Source of the DNA: Pseudomonadota bacterium | Lineage (GTDB): Bacteria > Chloroflexota > UBA6077 > JAJPHF01 | NCBI GenBank assembly: GCA_021325365.1 | Contig: JAJPHF010000045.1 | Span: forward strand, 1-52,613 | Direction: 5' to 3' | DNA length: 52,613 nucleotides | In this document: piece after piece, positions 7,777 through 16,087 of the stretch | How the letters are laid out: each line of letters begins with the position of its first letter | Numbering within the stretch: position 1 is the stretch's first letter | Notes under the pieces: generated by a model | Told to the model about the DNA's origin: nothing | What the model saw: the letters and a program-made list of their open reading frames with translations, nothing else | Database searches by the model: none | Translations under genes and position numbers: made by a program

Positions 7777-8648
7777 TCGACTTCGACTACCAGGCGCCAG
7801 CCCAGCTCGACGAGGCCCTCGCCCTGCTCCAGCAGCACGGCGACGACGCCCGCGTGATAGCCGGCGGCACCGCGCTGGTCATCATGATGAAGCAGCGCCT
7901 CGTGCAGCCGCAGCTGCTCGTCTCGCTGCGCCGCATCCCCGAGCTAGAGCAGGTCCGCGCCGACAACGGGACCCTCCACCTCGGCGCCACCGCCACGCAC
8001 CGCGCCGTGGAGACCTCGCCCATCGTCCGCGACCGCTGGCCGCTGCTCGCCGAGACGTACCGACACGTCGCCACGGTCCGCATCCGCAACATGGCCACCG
8101 TCGGCGGCGGCGTCGTCCACGGCGATCCGAACCAGGATCCGCCGCCTGCGCTGATCGCCCTCGACGCCAAGGCCCGCCTGCGCTCCGCGAGCGGCGAGCG
8201 CGAGGTGCCGCTCCAGAGCTTCTTCCTCGACTACTACGAGACGGACGTGCAGCCCGGCGAGGTGCTGACCGAGATCGTCGTCCCCGAGCAGCCGCGCGAC
8301 GCCGGCTGGTCGTGGGTGAAGTTCCTGCCGCGGACCGCCGACGACTACGCGACCGTCTCCGTCGCCTGCCTGCTCAGTTTGGAGAACGGCTCCAACCGCT
8401 GCCGGGAGGCGCGCATCGCGCTGGGCTCCGCGGCCACGACCCCGGTACGCGCCGACGCCGCCGAGAATGCGCTGCGCGGGCAAGAGCTGACGCCCGAGCG
8501 CCTCCGGGAGGCAGCGCAGCTCGTCGCCGGCCAGGTGGACCCCATCTCCGACTTCCGCGGCTCGTCCGACTACAAGCGCGACATGGCCGTCGTGTGGACG
8601 CGGCGCGCGCTGGAACAGGCTCTGCAGCGAGCCAAGGGCAGCGCCTAG
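7773..8648 (+). CDS. coxM: Molybdenum hydroxylase, FAD-binding medium subunit (CoxM-type)
   Basis: A 291-aa FAD subunit that passes electrons from the Fe-S clusters to an acceptor. The flavin contacts are IAGGTALV (residues ~29-36) and MATVGGGVVHGDPNQDPPPA (~108-126), matching the AGGT and TVGGN-HxDP motifs of the family, although the usual Asn is Gly here. The CO_deh_flav_C domain covers the C-terminal third. It is translationally coupled to coxS through ATGA. The next gene downstream, after 85 bases, is an amidohydrolase and not coxL, so this two-gene unit is incomplete as an enzyme unless the large subunit is encoded elsewhere. Confidence 0.93.
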   Translation: MIDFDYQAPAQLDEALALLQQHGDDARVIAGGTALVIMMKQRLVQPQLLVSLRRIPELEQVRADNGTLHLGATATHRAVETSPIVRDRWPLLAETYRHVATVRIRNMATVGGGVVHGDPNQDPPPALIALDAKARLRSASGEREVPLQSFFLDYYETDVQPGEVLTEIVVPEQPRDAGWSWVKFLPRTADDYATVSVACLLSLENGSNRCREARIALGSAATTPVRADAAENALRGQELTPERLREAAQLVAGQVDPISDFRGSSDYKRDMAVVWTRRALEQALQRAKGSA

Positions 8649-8733
8649 CGCGTCGCCCCCGGCGACCACCAAGCGAGCGAAACCGGCGTGCGCGGGTGCC
8701 CCCACCCGCGCATCGCTTTGTTGGGGAAGTACG

Positions 8734-9684
8734 ATGGCCTGGGAGATGCCGGGCTTGCTGGGCAAGCCGCTCGTCGTCGATTGTCACTCGCACCTCATCC
8801 CCCCCAGTTGGTACCTGGACACGACACCGCGCAGCGCGATCGATCTCGACGCGCTCTTCTTTCAGCAGGACGACGCCGGGGTAAACCTCACGGTGTTCGG
8901 CAACAACTGGATTCGCACGCCGCCCGGCCGCACGCGGCTGGACGCCGTCAAAGAGTTCAACGCCTTCGCCGCGGAGATGAGCGCGAAGTACCCGCAGCGC
9001 CTGATCGGGCTCGCCTCCACCGTCCCATTCGAGGGCGACCCCTTTCTGCAGGAGCTGGAGCGCGCGCTGACCCAGGACGGCCTCAAGGGCGTGATGATCA
9101 ACACCAGCACCGACGGCGAGTACCTGGACTCGCGCCGCGCCGATCCCTTCTGGGAGCTGGTGACGCGCCTGGACGTGCCGGTCTTCATCCATCCGCCGCG
9201 GGAGACGATCGGCCACGAGAAGATGGAGATGTTCCGGCTGCCCGAGATGGTCGGACGGCCGTTCGACACGACCCTTACGCTCGCCCGCCTGATCCTCACC
9301 GGCGTGCTCGAGCGCTACCCCACGCTGAAGCTCGTCTGCGCGCACGTGGGCGGCGCGATCGCGCTCTTGCCCGGGCGACTGAACTTCGGCTACGAGCTAC
9401 GCCACGATCAGACCTTCGGCCCCTGGGAGCCCGACGTGCTCACCAAGCCGCCCAGCGAGTACATCGCTCAGGTATATCTGGACACGATGAGTTTCCACAT
9501 GCCGGCCATCATGTGCGCCGTGGCAACCGTCGGCGTAGACCATGTGGTCTACGGCAGCGACTACCCGCCGGTCCCGATTCCCCTGGCGCGGTCGGTGGCC
9601 GTCGTCAAGAACCTGCCGCTCGCCCACCGCGACAAGGAGAAGATCCTAGGCCTCAACGCCGCGGGGTTGCTCAAGCTGCTCTAA
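8734..9684 (+). CDS. ACMSD-like amidohydrolase-superfamily metalloenzyme
   Basis: A 316-aa TIM-barrel protein of the amidohydrolase_2 (ACMSD / resorcylate decarboxylase) family. Metal-binding residues are visible in order: H18 and H20 (VDCHSHLIPP), H153 (VFIHPPRE), H204 (CAHVGG) and D276 (VYGSDYPP). The characterised branch decarboxylates or hydrolyses aromatic or semialdehyde acids. It lies downstream of coxSM on the same strand, so the three may act in one degradation route, for example hydroxylation followed by C-C cleavage of an aromatic; that is inference. Start ATG 8734 follows GGGGAAGT. Confidence 0.88.
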   Translation: MAWEMPGLLGKPLVVDCHSHLIPPSWYLDTTPRSAIDLDALFFQQDDAGVNLTVFGNNWIRTPPGRTRLDAVKEFNAFAAEMSAKYPQRLIGLASTVPFEGDPFLQELERALTQDGLKGVMINTSTDGEYLDSRRADPFWELVTRLDVPVFIHPPRETIGHEKMEMFRLPEMVGRPFDTTLTLARLILTGVLERYPTLKLVCAHVGGAIALLPGRLNFGYELRHDQTFGPWEPDVLTKPPSEYIAQVYLDTMSFHMPAIMCAVATVGVDHVVYGSDYPPVPIPLARSVAVVKNLPLAHRDKEKILGLNAAGLLKLL

Positions 9685-9910
9685 GCTTTCGGCCGGGGAG
9701 CCGGGACATTGGCAACCTAGCGTCCTCCCGGCTGCCTGATCGACTGCCCTGGCACGCGCCGCACGGCACCGCCGCGCGGCGCCCGCGCGGATGTCCGTGT
9801 GGGCGCCGATAAGGGAGCGCGCCGGGTGGCGAGAGTCTTCGAGCGGGGGGGCGCCGGGAACGCCCGCGACGCTGCCGCGGGCCATCCCGGCCGCCAGAAG
9901 GAGTCGAGCG

Positions 9911-10639
9911 ATGCAGCAGAGACCCCGTGCAGCCGCCGCGCTCGTGCTGGCGCTCGGCGTCGCGCTCTCGTTAGCCACTGCGGCCACCGCCCAGGACGCC
10001 GCGCGCCCAACCGTGCCAGTGTCCGCCGACGAGGTTTCCCATGGCGACCCCGCCTCGCCCCGCATCGCGCTAGCAATCAACGTGGGAGCCGGCTACACGC
10101 CGGCGGTGTCCATGCTCGACACGCTCCGCGACCGTGACCTTCGCACGACGTTCTTTGTCATGGGCTGGTGGGCGGAGCGCAATCCCGACATTCTCGCCCG
10201 TATCGCCGCCGACGGGCACGAGATCGCCAGCCACGGCCACTCCGTCTTCGACCTGACCCGGGTCTCGGACGCCGCCGTCGTCGAGGACCTGGAAGCCGCC
10301 GACAGCGCCATCGCGGCCGTCACCGGCCACACGACGCGGCCGCTCTGGAGCGCGTCCGCGGGCTACCGCGACGCGCGCGTGCTGCGCCTCGCCGCGAGTC
10401 TCGGCTACCGACCCATCTACCTCTCGGTCGACTCGCTCGACTGGCGCGAGGGCGCCACACCCGAGGGCGTGTACCGCCGCGTGATGGACCTCACCGAAAA
10501 CGGCTCTATCGTCGTGCTGCACTTCGACAGCCCGAACACCACGACCAGCACCGCCGTCGTGCTCGGCCAATTGATCGACGATCTTCGCGCCCGCGGCTTC
10601 GTGCCCGGCACGATCACCCAGCTTCTCGTCGGCGACTGA
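9911..10639 (+). CDS. Secreted NodB-fold polysaccharide deacetylase-like protein with altered catalytic motifs
   Basis: A 242-aa product with a signal peptide at residues 1-28 (hydrophobic ALVLALGVALSLATAATAQ). The fold is clear: TTFFVMGWWAERNP, GHEIASHGHSVFDL, LGYRPIYLSVDSLDW and SIVVLHFDS match NodB motifs in order. Motif 1, normally TFDDG with the catalytic Asp, reads AINVG (55-59). Motif 2 reads HSVFD (110-114), with Asp in place of the second His. Motif 3, usually RPPYG, reads RPLWSASAGY. It may be a carbohydrate-binding or non-canonical member, so deacetylase activity should not be assumed. ATG 9911 has AAGGAG 7 bases upstream and places the signal peptide at the terminus. Confidence 0.85.
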   Translation: MQQRPRAAAALVLALGVALSLATAATAQDAARPTVPVSADEVSHGDPASPRIALAINVGAGYTPAVSMLDTLRDRDLRTTFFVMGWWAERNPDILARIAADGHEIASHGHSVFDLTRVSDAAVVEDLEAADSAIAAVTGHTTRPLWSASAGYRDARVLRLAASLGYRPIYLSVDSLDWREGATPEGVYRRVMDLTENGSIVVLHFDSPNTTTSTAVVLGQLIDDLRARGFVPGTITQLLVGD

Positions 10640-10670
10640 TACCCAATCGGGCGCTGCCCTGCACATACTC

Positions 10671-10702
10671 CCTCGCCCCCTGGGAGAGGGTTGGGGTGAG
10701 GG
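10671..10702. repeat. GC-rich REP-like palindromic repeat, copy 1
   Basis: The sequence CCTCGCCCCCTGGGAGAGGG followed by TT and GGGGTGAGGGC lies between two convergent genes. The first 20 bases and the last 11 are identical to 26103-26134, 15 kb away. The core is an imperfect palindrome (CCCTC...GAGGG around CCC/GGG). Such extragenic elements occur in many high-GC bacteria. Confidence 0.75.
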
Positions 10703-10756
10703 CGCGCCCCGGCCGGCGCACCGCCGGGCCCGACCGGATATGACTGCCGGTCAAAT

Positions 10757-10788
10757 GCGGGGCGGGGCGCGTGCGCGCCCCGCCCCGC
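10757..10788. terminator. Perfect 15-bp GC hairpin between convergent genes
   Basis: Arms 10757-10771 and 10774-10788 are perfectly complementary with a TG centre. On the - strand, after acs, the hairpin is followed by ATTTGACC, a weak T-run. Its position between the ends of the deacetylase (+) and acs (-) supports a bidirectional terminator. Confidence 0.65.
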
Positions 10789-10810
10789 TCGACTACACGC
10801 CGCGCGGCGC

Positions 10811-12772
10811 CTAGCCCTCGGTCTCCTCGTACTGCTGCTTGATCTGCGCCAGCACGGTCGGGTCGGTGAGCGTCGTCGTGTCGCCCAACACGCGCCCCTC
10901 GGCCACGTCGCGTAGCAGGCGGCGCATGATCTTGGCGCTGCGCGTCTTGGGCAGCTCGGCCGTGAAGAACACCTTGTCCGGCCGCGCGATGGCGCCGATG
11001 TGCTTCGACACATGCTCGCGTAGCTCGCTCGCGAGCGCGTTGTCGGCCCGCGCCCCGCCGCGCGGCGTGACGAACGCCGCCACCGCCTGTCCCTTCAGCT
11101 CGTCGCTGATGCCGATCACGGCCGCCTCGGCCACCGCCGGGTGGCTCACGAGCGCGCTCTCGACTTCCATCGTCCCGATGCGGTGGCCCGCAACGTTCAG
11201 CACGTCGTCCACGCGCCCCAGCAGCCAGAAGTAGCCGTCCTCGTCGCGCCGCGCGCCGTCCCCCGTGAAGTACATGCCCGGGAACCGGCTCCAGTACTGC
11301 TGCACGTACCGCTCGGGATCGCCCCAGATCGTGCGCATCATCGCCGGCCACGGCTTGCGGAGCACCAGGTACCCGCCCCTCCCGAGCGGCACCGAGTCGC
11401 CCGCCTCGTTGACCACGTCGGCCTGCACCCCGGGGAAGGGCACGGTGGCCGAGCCGGGCTTCAACGTCGTGATGCCCGGCACCGGCGAGATCAGGATCAT
11501 GCCCGTCTCGGTCTGCCACCAGGTATCGACGACCGGACAGCGCCCGTGCCCGATGTGGTCGTAGTACCACACCCACGCCTCGGGGTTGATCGGCTCGCCG
11601 ACGGTGCCCAGCAACCGAAGGCTGCTCAGGTCGCAGCTTTCGGGATACTGCAAGCCCCAACGCATGCAGGCGCGGATCGCGGTGGGCGCGGTGTACAGGA
11701 TGCTGACGCGGTACTTCTCGACGATGCGCCACCAGCGGTCCTTGTCGGGGTAGTCCGGCGTGCCCTCGAACATCACCTGCGTGGCGCCGTTCGCCATCGG
11801 TCCGTAGACGACGTAGCTGTGCCCGGTTACCCAGCCGATGTCGGCCGTACACCAATACACGTCGTCGTCCTTCAGGTCGAAGATCCACTTGTGCGTCAGC
11901 GACGTGCCCAGCAGGTAGCCCGCCGTCGTGTGCAGGACGCCTTTCGGCTTGCCCGTCGTGCCCGAGGTGTACAGGATGTACAGCGGGTGCTCGGCGTCGA
12001 GCGGCTCGGGCGGGCACTCGCGCCCTTCCACCTTCGCGAGCCAGTCGTGCCACCAGACGTCCCGCCCCTCCTGCATCGCCACGTCGTTGCCGGTGCGTCG
12101 CACGACGACCACTTGCTGCACGCTCGGCGTCTCGCGCACCGCCTCGTCGATGTTGGCCTTCAGGGGGACCACGTTGCCGCGCCGGAAGCCGCCGTCGGCG
12201 GTGATAATCGCCTTCGCCTGGCAGTCGTTCACGCGGTCGCGGATCGAGTCGGGGCTGAATCCCGCGAAGATCACCGTGTGCGGGGCGCCGATACGCGCGC
12301 AGGCGAGCATGATGATCGGCAGCTCCGGCACCATCGGCAGGTAGATGGCCACCGTATCGCCCTTCCCCACGCCCGACTGCTTCAGCGCGAGGGCCGCGCG
12401 GTTCACTTCCCGGTACAGGTCCTGGTAGGTCAGCACGCGCTCGTCGCCCGGCTCGCCCTCCCAGATGATCGCCGCCTTGTTCCGGCGCCACGTCGCCAGG
12501 TGGCGGTCCACGCAGTTGTAGCTGGCGTTGATCTGGCCGCCCTCAAACCACTTAGCCCACGGCGCGTTCCATTCCAGCACGCGGTCCCAGCGCCGGAACC
12601 AGTCCAGGCTCTCCGCCTGGCGCGCCCAGAACCCTTCGAGGTCGGCGGCCGCCTGCTCGTACACGCCGGGGTCGCTCACGTTGGCTTGGGCTTGGAACGC
12701 GGGGGGCGGCGGGTAGCGCCGTTCCTCCTGCAGTAGCGCCTCGAACGCGCCCGAGCTCTGCTCCGCCGACAT
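10811..12772 (-). CDS. acs: Acetyl-CoA synthetase (AMP-forming)
   Basis: A 653-aa cytosolic enzyme making acetyl-CoA from acetate, ATP and CoA via acetyl-AMP; length matches the family. Visible motifs are the ACAS N-terminal domain ([20 protein letters not shown]), the adenylation P-loop [19 protein letters not shown] and the C-terminal [11 protein letters not shown]. That last motif carries the regulatory/catalytic lysine (K614), with Ala where most homologues have Gly. AGAGGAGG lies 6 bases before the ATG. It has its own -35/-10 promoter about 80 bases upstream and a strong hairpin after the stop, so it looks monocistronic. Confidence 0.98.
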   Translation of the reverse strand: MSAEQSSGAFEALLQEERRYPPPPAFQAQANVSDPGVYEQAAADLEGFWARQAESLDWFRRWDRVLEWNAPWAKWFEGGQINASYNCVDRHLATWRRNKAAIIWEGEPGDERVLTYQDLYREVNRAALALKQSGVGKGDTVAIYLPMVPELPIIMLACARIGAPHTVIFAGFSPDSIRDRVNDCQAKAIITADGGFRRGNVVPLKANIDEAVRETPSVQQVVVVRRTGNDVAMQEGRDVWWHDWLAKVEGRECPPEPLDAEHPLYILYTSGTTGKPKGVLHTTAGYLLGTSLTHKWIFDLKDDDVYWCTADIGWVTGHSYVVYGPMANGATQVMFEGTPDYPDKDRWWRIVEKYRVSILYTAPTAIRACMRWGLQYPESCDLSSLRLLGTVGEPINPEAWVWYYDHIGHGRCPVVDTWWQTETGMILISPVPGITTLKPGSATVPFPGVQADVVNEAGDSVPLGRGGYLVLRKPWPAMMRTIWGDPERYVQQYWSRFPGMYFTGDGARRDEDGYFWLLGRVDDVLNVAGHRIGTMEVESALVSHPAVAEAAVIGISDELKGQAVAAFVTPRGGARADNALASELREHVSKHIGAIARPDKVFFTAELPKTRSAKIMRRLLRDVAEGRVLGDTTTLTDPTVLAQIKQQYEETEG

Positions 12773-12849
12773 CGAATTCCTCCTCTGGCGCCTGAGCGTC
12801 GCAACCGGGCAAGCGCACGCGACGCCGGGCGCCGATGGCTGACGAATTC

Positions 12850-12878
12850 AGCATAGGCGGCGGCGCCGCCAGCGTCAA
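12850..12878 (-). promoter_or_regulatory. Promoter of acs
   Basis: On the - strand TTGACG (12878-12873) and TATGCT (12855-12850) are separated by exactly 17 bases, about 78 bases before the acs start codon. This is one of the best sigma-70-type matches in the window. Confidence 0.65.
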
Positions 12879-12981
12879 GCACGGCAGCGCCGCCCGCAAC
12901 CGCGCCCCCCGGTGGTCCACCTCGCGCCGCCCCTGCTCCGCGGTACACTCGGATGAGCGGGCGCGTGCGACCGCAGCGCGC

Positions 12982-13011
12982 TTGACGCTGGGCGCCTGCC
13001 GCCGCTACCGT
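12982..13011 (+). promoter_or_regulatory. Possible promoter of the small envelope-protein genes
   Basis: TTGACG (12982-12987), an 18-base spacer and TACCGT (13006-13011) lie 60 bases before the 13071 gene, divergent from the acs promoter. The -35 is good and the -10 is weak. Confidence 0.4.
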
Positions 13012-13070
13012 TAAGCGCAGACGCTGACGGCGCGCGGTCCGCTCGGGCCGCGGCCAGCCAAGGAGAGCGA

Positions 13071-13343
13071 ATGGGCACACTCGCCGGGTTCGGTCCCCCG
13101 CCCTGGGCCGTGTTCGGCCTGCTGATCGGCGTGAGCAGCGCGGGCCTCTTCCACTTGCTGCTCAGCAGCCGCCTGCGGCACTTGCCCACCTACCTGGCGG
13201 TCGGGACGGTGGCCGCCCTGCTGGGCGGCGCATTGGGGGCGCAGCTCGGCCCGACGGCCTGGAGCCTCGGCGAGGCTCACCTCCTCGCCATCTGCGGCGC
13301 CACCTGGAGCGCGCTGGCGCTGACGCGCCTCCTTGGCCTATGA
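13071..13343 (+). CDS. Small integral membrane protein (hypothetical)
   Basis: A 90-aa, very hydrophobic product with three likely helices: PPWAVFGLLIGVSSAGLFHLL (~10-31), LAVGTVAALLGGALGAQLG (~42-60) and LLAICGATWSALALTRLLGL (~71-90). The start is supported by AAGGAGAG ahead of ATG. A similar small gene often sits before DUF948/YtxH-type genes in envelope-stress neighbourhoods, and that is the case here. No catalytic motif is seen; role unknown. Confidence 0.75.
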   Translation: MGTLAGFGPPPWAVFGLLIGVSSAGLFHLLLSSRLRHLPTYLAVGTVAALLGGALGAQLGPTAWSLGEAHLLAICGATWSALALTRLLGL

Positions 13344-13368
13344 CCCCGCGCTTTCGGAGGTGCTCGCC

Positions 13369-13731
13369 GTGGCCGCGCTGACCGTCGTCCGCGATGTCGC
13401 GCTGATCGTCCTGGCGGTCGAGTCCATCGGCCTGGGAGTCCTCGCGGCGGTCTTGATCCTGCGTCTGCTCGCCTTCATCGACGTGGCGCAGACCAAGCTC
13501 GACGATGTCGCCGGCACGGCTGGCACGGTGCTGGAGTCCGCCCGCGAGGCAGCCCAGGCGGCCAACGAGGCCGCCGTCCAGGTGCGCGGCTCCACCACCT
13601 TCATGAGCGACCGGCTCGTCCTGCCGGCCATCCGCGTGGCCGCGGCCGCGTCGGGCGCCACCCGCTTCGCCCGCGCCCTGGTACGCACCGGAAACTCGTC
13701 AGCCGGGAGGAATCGTGGCAAGACAGGATAA
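13369..13731 (+). CDS. Membrane-anchored coiled-coil protein (DUF948-like)
   Basis: A 120-aa product with an N-terminal TM helix (ALIVLAVESIGLGVLAAVLIL, residues ~10-30) and an Ala/Glu/Gln-rich helical segment (VLESAREAAQAANEAAVQV) typical of DUF948-type anchored coiled coils. GTG 13369 is chosen because CGGAGG lies 8 bases upstream; a TTG at 13333 would overlap the previous gene by 11 bases. Its 3' end overlaps the next gene by 17 bases in a different frame. The tail is basic (GRNRGKTG). Function unknown; in other bacteria such proteins sit beside YtxH general-stress proteins. Confidence 0.75.
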   Translation: MAALTVVRDVALIVLAVESIGLGVLAAVLILRLLAFIDVAQTKLDDVAGTAGTVLESAREAAQAANEAAVQVRGSTTFMSDRLVLPAIRVAAAASGATRFARALVRTGNSSAGRNRGKTG

Positions 13732-13990
13732 CGGCGGCTTCGTGGCGGGCCTGCTGGTCGGCGGGCTGGTAGGAGCGGCGCTGGCGCTCCTCGCCACGCC
13801 GCGCGGCAGCCAGCTCGCCCGCGAGGCGATCGCCGGCCTCGGCGCCGAGAATGCCGAGGCGATGCTGGAGCGCGGCCGAGACGCGCTGCGCGCGCGCTTT
13901 CAGCAGGCGGCGGCCGAGGCGCAGGATGCCGCCAACGCGACCGAGCAGCGGCTGCAGGCCGAGTACCGCGGCGCTCGCGACGGCCACTAG
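13715..13990 (+). CDS. YtxH-like small stress/envelope protein
   Basis: A 91-aa product. Residues 8-32 form the YtxH-type glycine-zipper helix (GFVAGLLVGGLVGAALALL), directly followed by ATPRGSQLARE, the family's short P-x-G-x-x-x-R motif. The remainder is a charged amphipathic helix (ALRARFQQAAAEAQDAANAT). The GTG start has GGGAGG 4 bases upstream and lies inside the end of the previous gene. YtxH proteins are linked to general stress in Firmicutes; the role here is inferred only from family and neighbours. Confidence 0.8.
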   Translation: MARQDNGGFVAGLLVGGLVGAALALLATPRGSQLAREAIAGLGAENAEAMLERGRDALRARFQQAAAEAQDAANATEQRLQAEYRGARDGH

Positions 13991-14010
13991 CGGTCTGTCG
14001 ACGGTCAATT

Positions 14011-14040
14011 GCTATCTATTGGCATCTGCCAATCGATAGC
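14011..14040. terminator. Hairpin at the end of the small envelope operon
   Basis: Arms 14011-14024 and 14027-14040 are complementary at 13 of 14 positions with a 2-base centre. It lies 20 bases after the YtxH-like stop and before the end of the convergent nnr gene. No T-run follows, so terminator function is likely but not certain. It is clearly AT-richer than its surroundings. Confidence 0.5.
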
Positions 14041-14255
14041 AGCTCAGCCTTGACGAGGTACTAGCGCGAGTGCGCGGCCGGCGCCGCGGAGCGGTTCCCA
14101 TTCGCTCTAGCGGCCCTCCGGCCGCAGCCCGGCCGCTGGGCGACAGTCTTGGCTCGGGTCCGGCGGCCCGCGAGAATCGCGCCACGCCGATCGAGCCGAC
14201 GCCGCGCCGCCGTATGGCGCACCGCGGCGACCATCCTACGGGCACACGCCAGCCA

Positions 14256-15860
14256 CTACACCGCGACCTCGACTGCCCCGACGTTCTCGGCTCCGACGTC
14301 GCCGCGCTCCGCCCGCAGGCGGCCCAGCTGGCGCGCGATCTCCGGCGGCAGGTCCGACGCGAGCAGCAGGTCGCTGCCATTCCGCGCGCGCACCGCGAGG
14401 CCCGCCGCCGCGTGCGCGTAGACGCCGACGCGAGCGGCCGCCGCGGGCGCGAGCCCTTGAGCCAGCAGCCCGGCGATCGTGCCCGCCAGCACGTCGCCGG
14501 TGCCGCCGCTCGCCAGCGCCGGGTTCGCGTGCGGCCACACCCAGGCCCGCCCCTCCGGCACGGCCACGACCGTGAATGGCCCTTTCAACACCACCACCGC
14601 GCCCCAGCGCCGCGCGGCCTCGAGCGCGATGGCCCATGGCGCCGCCGCCACGTCGTCGGCCGTCCGCCCGATCAGCCGCGCCATCTCGCCGTGGTGCGGC
14701 GTGAGCACGCTCCGTGCGCCCAGCGCCCCCTGTAGCGCGGGCTCCGCCGCGAGCGCGTACAGCGCATCGGCGTCGACCACCACCGGCGGGCCGGCCCCTC
14801 CGCTGGCCCCCTCCTGTAGCACCCGCCCCACGAGTTCCAGCGCGCCCGCCGTCCGACCCAGCCCCGGACCGATCAGCAGGGCTTGCGCGCTGTCAGCGGT
14901 GCGCAGCACGATCTCCGCCGCCGCGGCGGCGCCCTCCGTCGGCGCGCGGTCGGGCAGCACGACGTATGTGGCCTCCGGTAAGAGTCCCGCCAGTACCGCC
15001 TGCAGCGCCGGCGCCACGGCGAAGGCCAGCAGCCCGCACCCGCTCCGCAGCGCCGCGGCGCCGGCGAGATATGCGGCGCCGTAGTAGTCAGGCGAGCCGG
15101 CCACCACGACCACCCGGCCGAAGGTGCCCTTGTGACCGCTCAGGGGCCGGCGCGGCACCTGGGGCAATACGCCCGCGCGGTCGAGCGTCGCCACCAGCCG
15201 CCCCGCGAACGCATCCGCAGGCAGGCCGATCTCCGTGAGCAGCAGCGCCCCGGCGTGCTCGGCCGCCGGAAAACGTAGCAGCCCCGCTTTCAGGCCGCCC
15301 AGCACCACGGTCGCGTCGGCCCGCACGGTCTCCCCGGGCGCCGCCCCGCTGTCGGCGTCGACGCCGCTCGGCACGTCGATCGCCAGCACCAGTAGCCCCC
15401 TGCCGCGATCGGTGCGCGCCGCGTTGAGCACGCCGGCAACCTCGCTCAGGGGAGGGCGAGGTGCGCCCCGGGCGCCGATCCCCAGCAGCCCGTCAACCGC
15501 CGCGCTGGCGTCCTGTAGCCAGGCTCCGAGCGTGGCCAGCGACCCAGCGCCGTCGTGGAGCAGGCTCTGGCCTCCCAGCGCTGCGAGCGCGCCCAGCTCG
15601 GCCTCGGTCACCGCATGTCGGGGCAGCAGGTACAGGCGAACGCTGCGCCCGGCGCGGGCCAGCTCCCGGGCCGCCACCCAGCCGTCCCGGCCGTTGTTGC
15701 CGATGCCGGCCAGCACGACGACCGGGCCGTCAGGCCGCAGGCGCCGCACCTGCGCCGCGACCGCGCCGCCGGCCGTGGCCTGCAGCGCGGCCTCCGTGAT
15801 CCCGGCCGCGACAGCGGCAGCCTCGGCGGCCCGCATCTCCTCCACCGTGACCACGTACAC
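14256..15860 (-). CDS. nnr: Bifunctional NAD(P)H-hydrate epimerase / ADP-dependent NAD(P)H-hydrate dehydratase
   Basis: A 534-aa fusion repairing hydrated NAD(P)H. The N-terminal YjeF_N epimerase half has GNNGRDGWVAARELA (canonical GNNGGDG with Arg for the second Gly). The C-terminal dehydratase half has VVVVAGSPDYYGAAYLAG, VVLKGPFTVVAVP and the nucleotide motif NPALASGGTGDVLAG. GTG 15860 is chosen since AGGAGG lies 7 bases upstream and YjeF_N proteins start just before VTVEEMRAAE; the longer frame adds 34 unconserved residues. It converges with the YtxH-like gene and is divergent from the XRE gene. Confidence 0.93.
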   Translation of the reverse strand: MYVVTVEEMRAAEAAAVAAGITEAALQATAGGAVAAQVRRLRPDGPVVVLAGIGNNGRDGWVAARELARAGRSVRLYLLPRHAVTEAELGALAALGGQSLLHDGAGSLATLGAWLQDASAAVDGLLGIGARGAPRPPLSEVAGVLNAARTDRGRGLLVLAIDVPSGVDADSGAAPGETVRADATVVLGGLKAGLLRFPAAEHAGALLLTEIGLPADAFAGRLVATLDRAGVLPQVPRRPLSGHKGTFGRVVVVAGSPDYYGAAYLAGAAALRSGCGLLAFAVAPALQAVLAGLLPEATYVVLPDRAPTEGAAAAAEIVLRTADSAQALLIGPGLGRTAGALELVGRVLQEGASGGAGPPVVVDADALYALAAEPALQGALGARSVLTPHHGEMARLIGRTADDVAAAPWAIALEAARRWGAVVVLKGPFTVVAVPEGRAWVWPHANPALASGGTGDVLAGTIAGLLAQGLAPAAAARVGVYAHAAAGLAVRARNGSDLLLASDLPPEIARQLGRLRAERGDVGAENVGAVEVAV

Positions 15861-15983
15861 CGCCGCGCCTCCTCGGACCGGGTGCCGGCTGGAGTCCCCG
15901 CCACGGCTCGCCCGATCGGCCGGCGAATTATAGCCAGCGCTCGCGCCAGGCAGCGCCCTCACCCCCTCCCGTCTATTGCCAGA

Positions 15984-16062
15984 TTGTCACAGCCGCCTGC
16001 TCATGCTGACAAAACGGCACAGGCCATTGACTCTGAGGCATGGCCGTCCTATGATGCTGACA
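15984..16062 (+). promoter_or_regulatory. Repeated TGACA operator-like boxes around the XRE gene promoter
   Basis: TTGTCA (15984-15989) and TGACAA (16007-16012) form an inverted repeat with 17 bases between them. The string ATGCTGACA is then repeated directly at 16003-16011 and 16054-16062. The second copy overlaps the -10. Such spacing fits an operator, possibly for the XRE protein itself. Confidence 0.45.
16027..16055 (+). promoter_or_regulatory. Strong sigma-70-type promoter of the XRE gene
   Basis: TTGACT (16027-16032) and TATGAT (16050-16055) are separated by exactly 17 bases, about 33 bases before the ATG. This is the closest match to the bacterial consensus in the window. Confidence 0.7.
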
Positions 16063-16087
16063 GGCAGACACTGAGGAGGATGAGCCG

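Noticed and set aside
10640..10756. Possible insertion-sequence remnant
   Set aside because: The repeat here is a short extragenic palindrome; there are no terminal inverted repeats, target duplications or transposase fragments.
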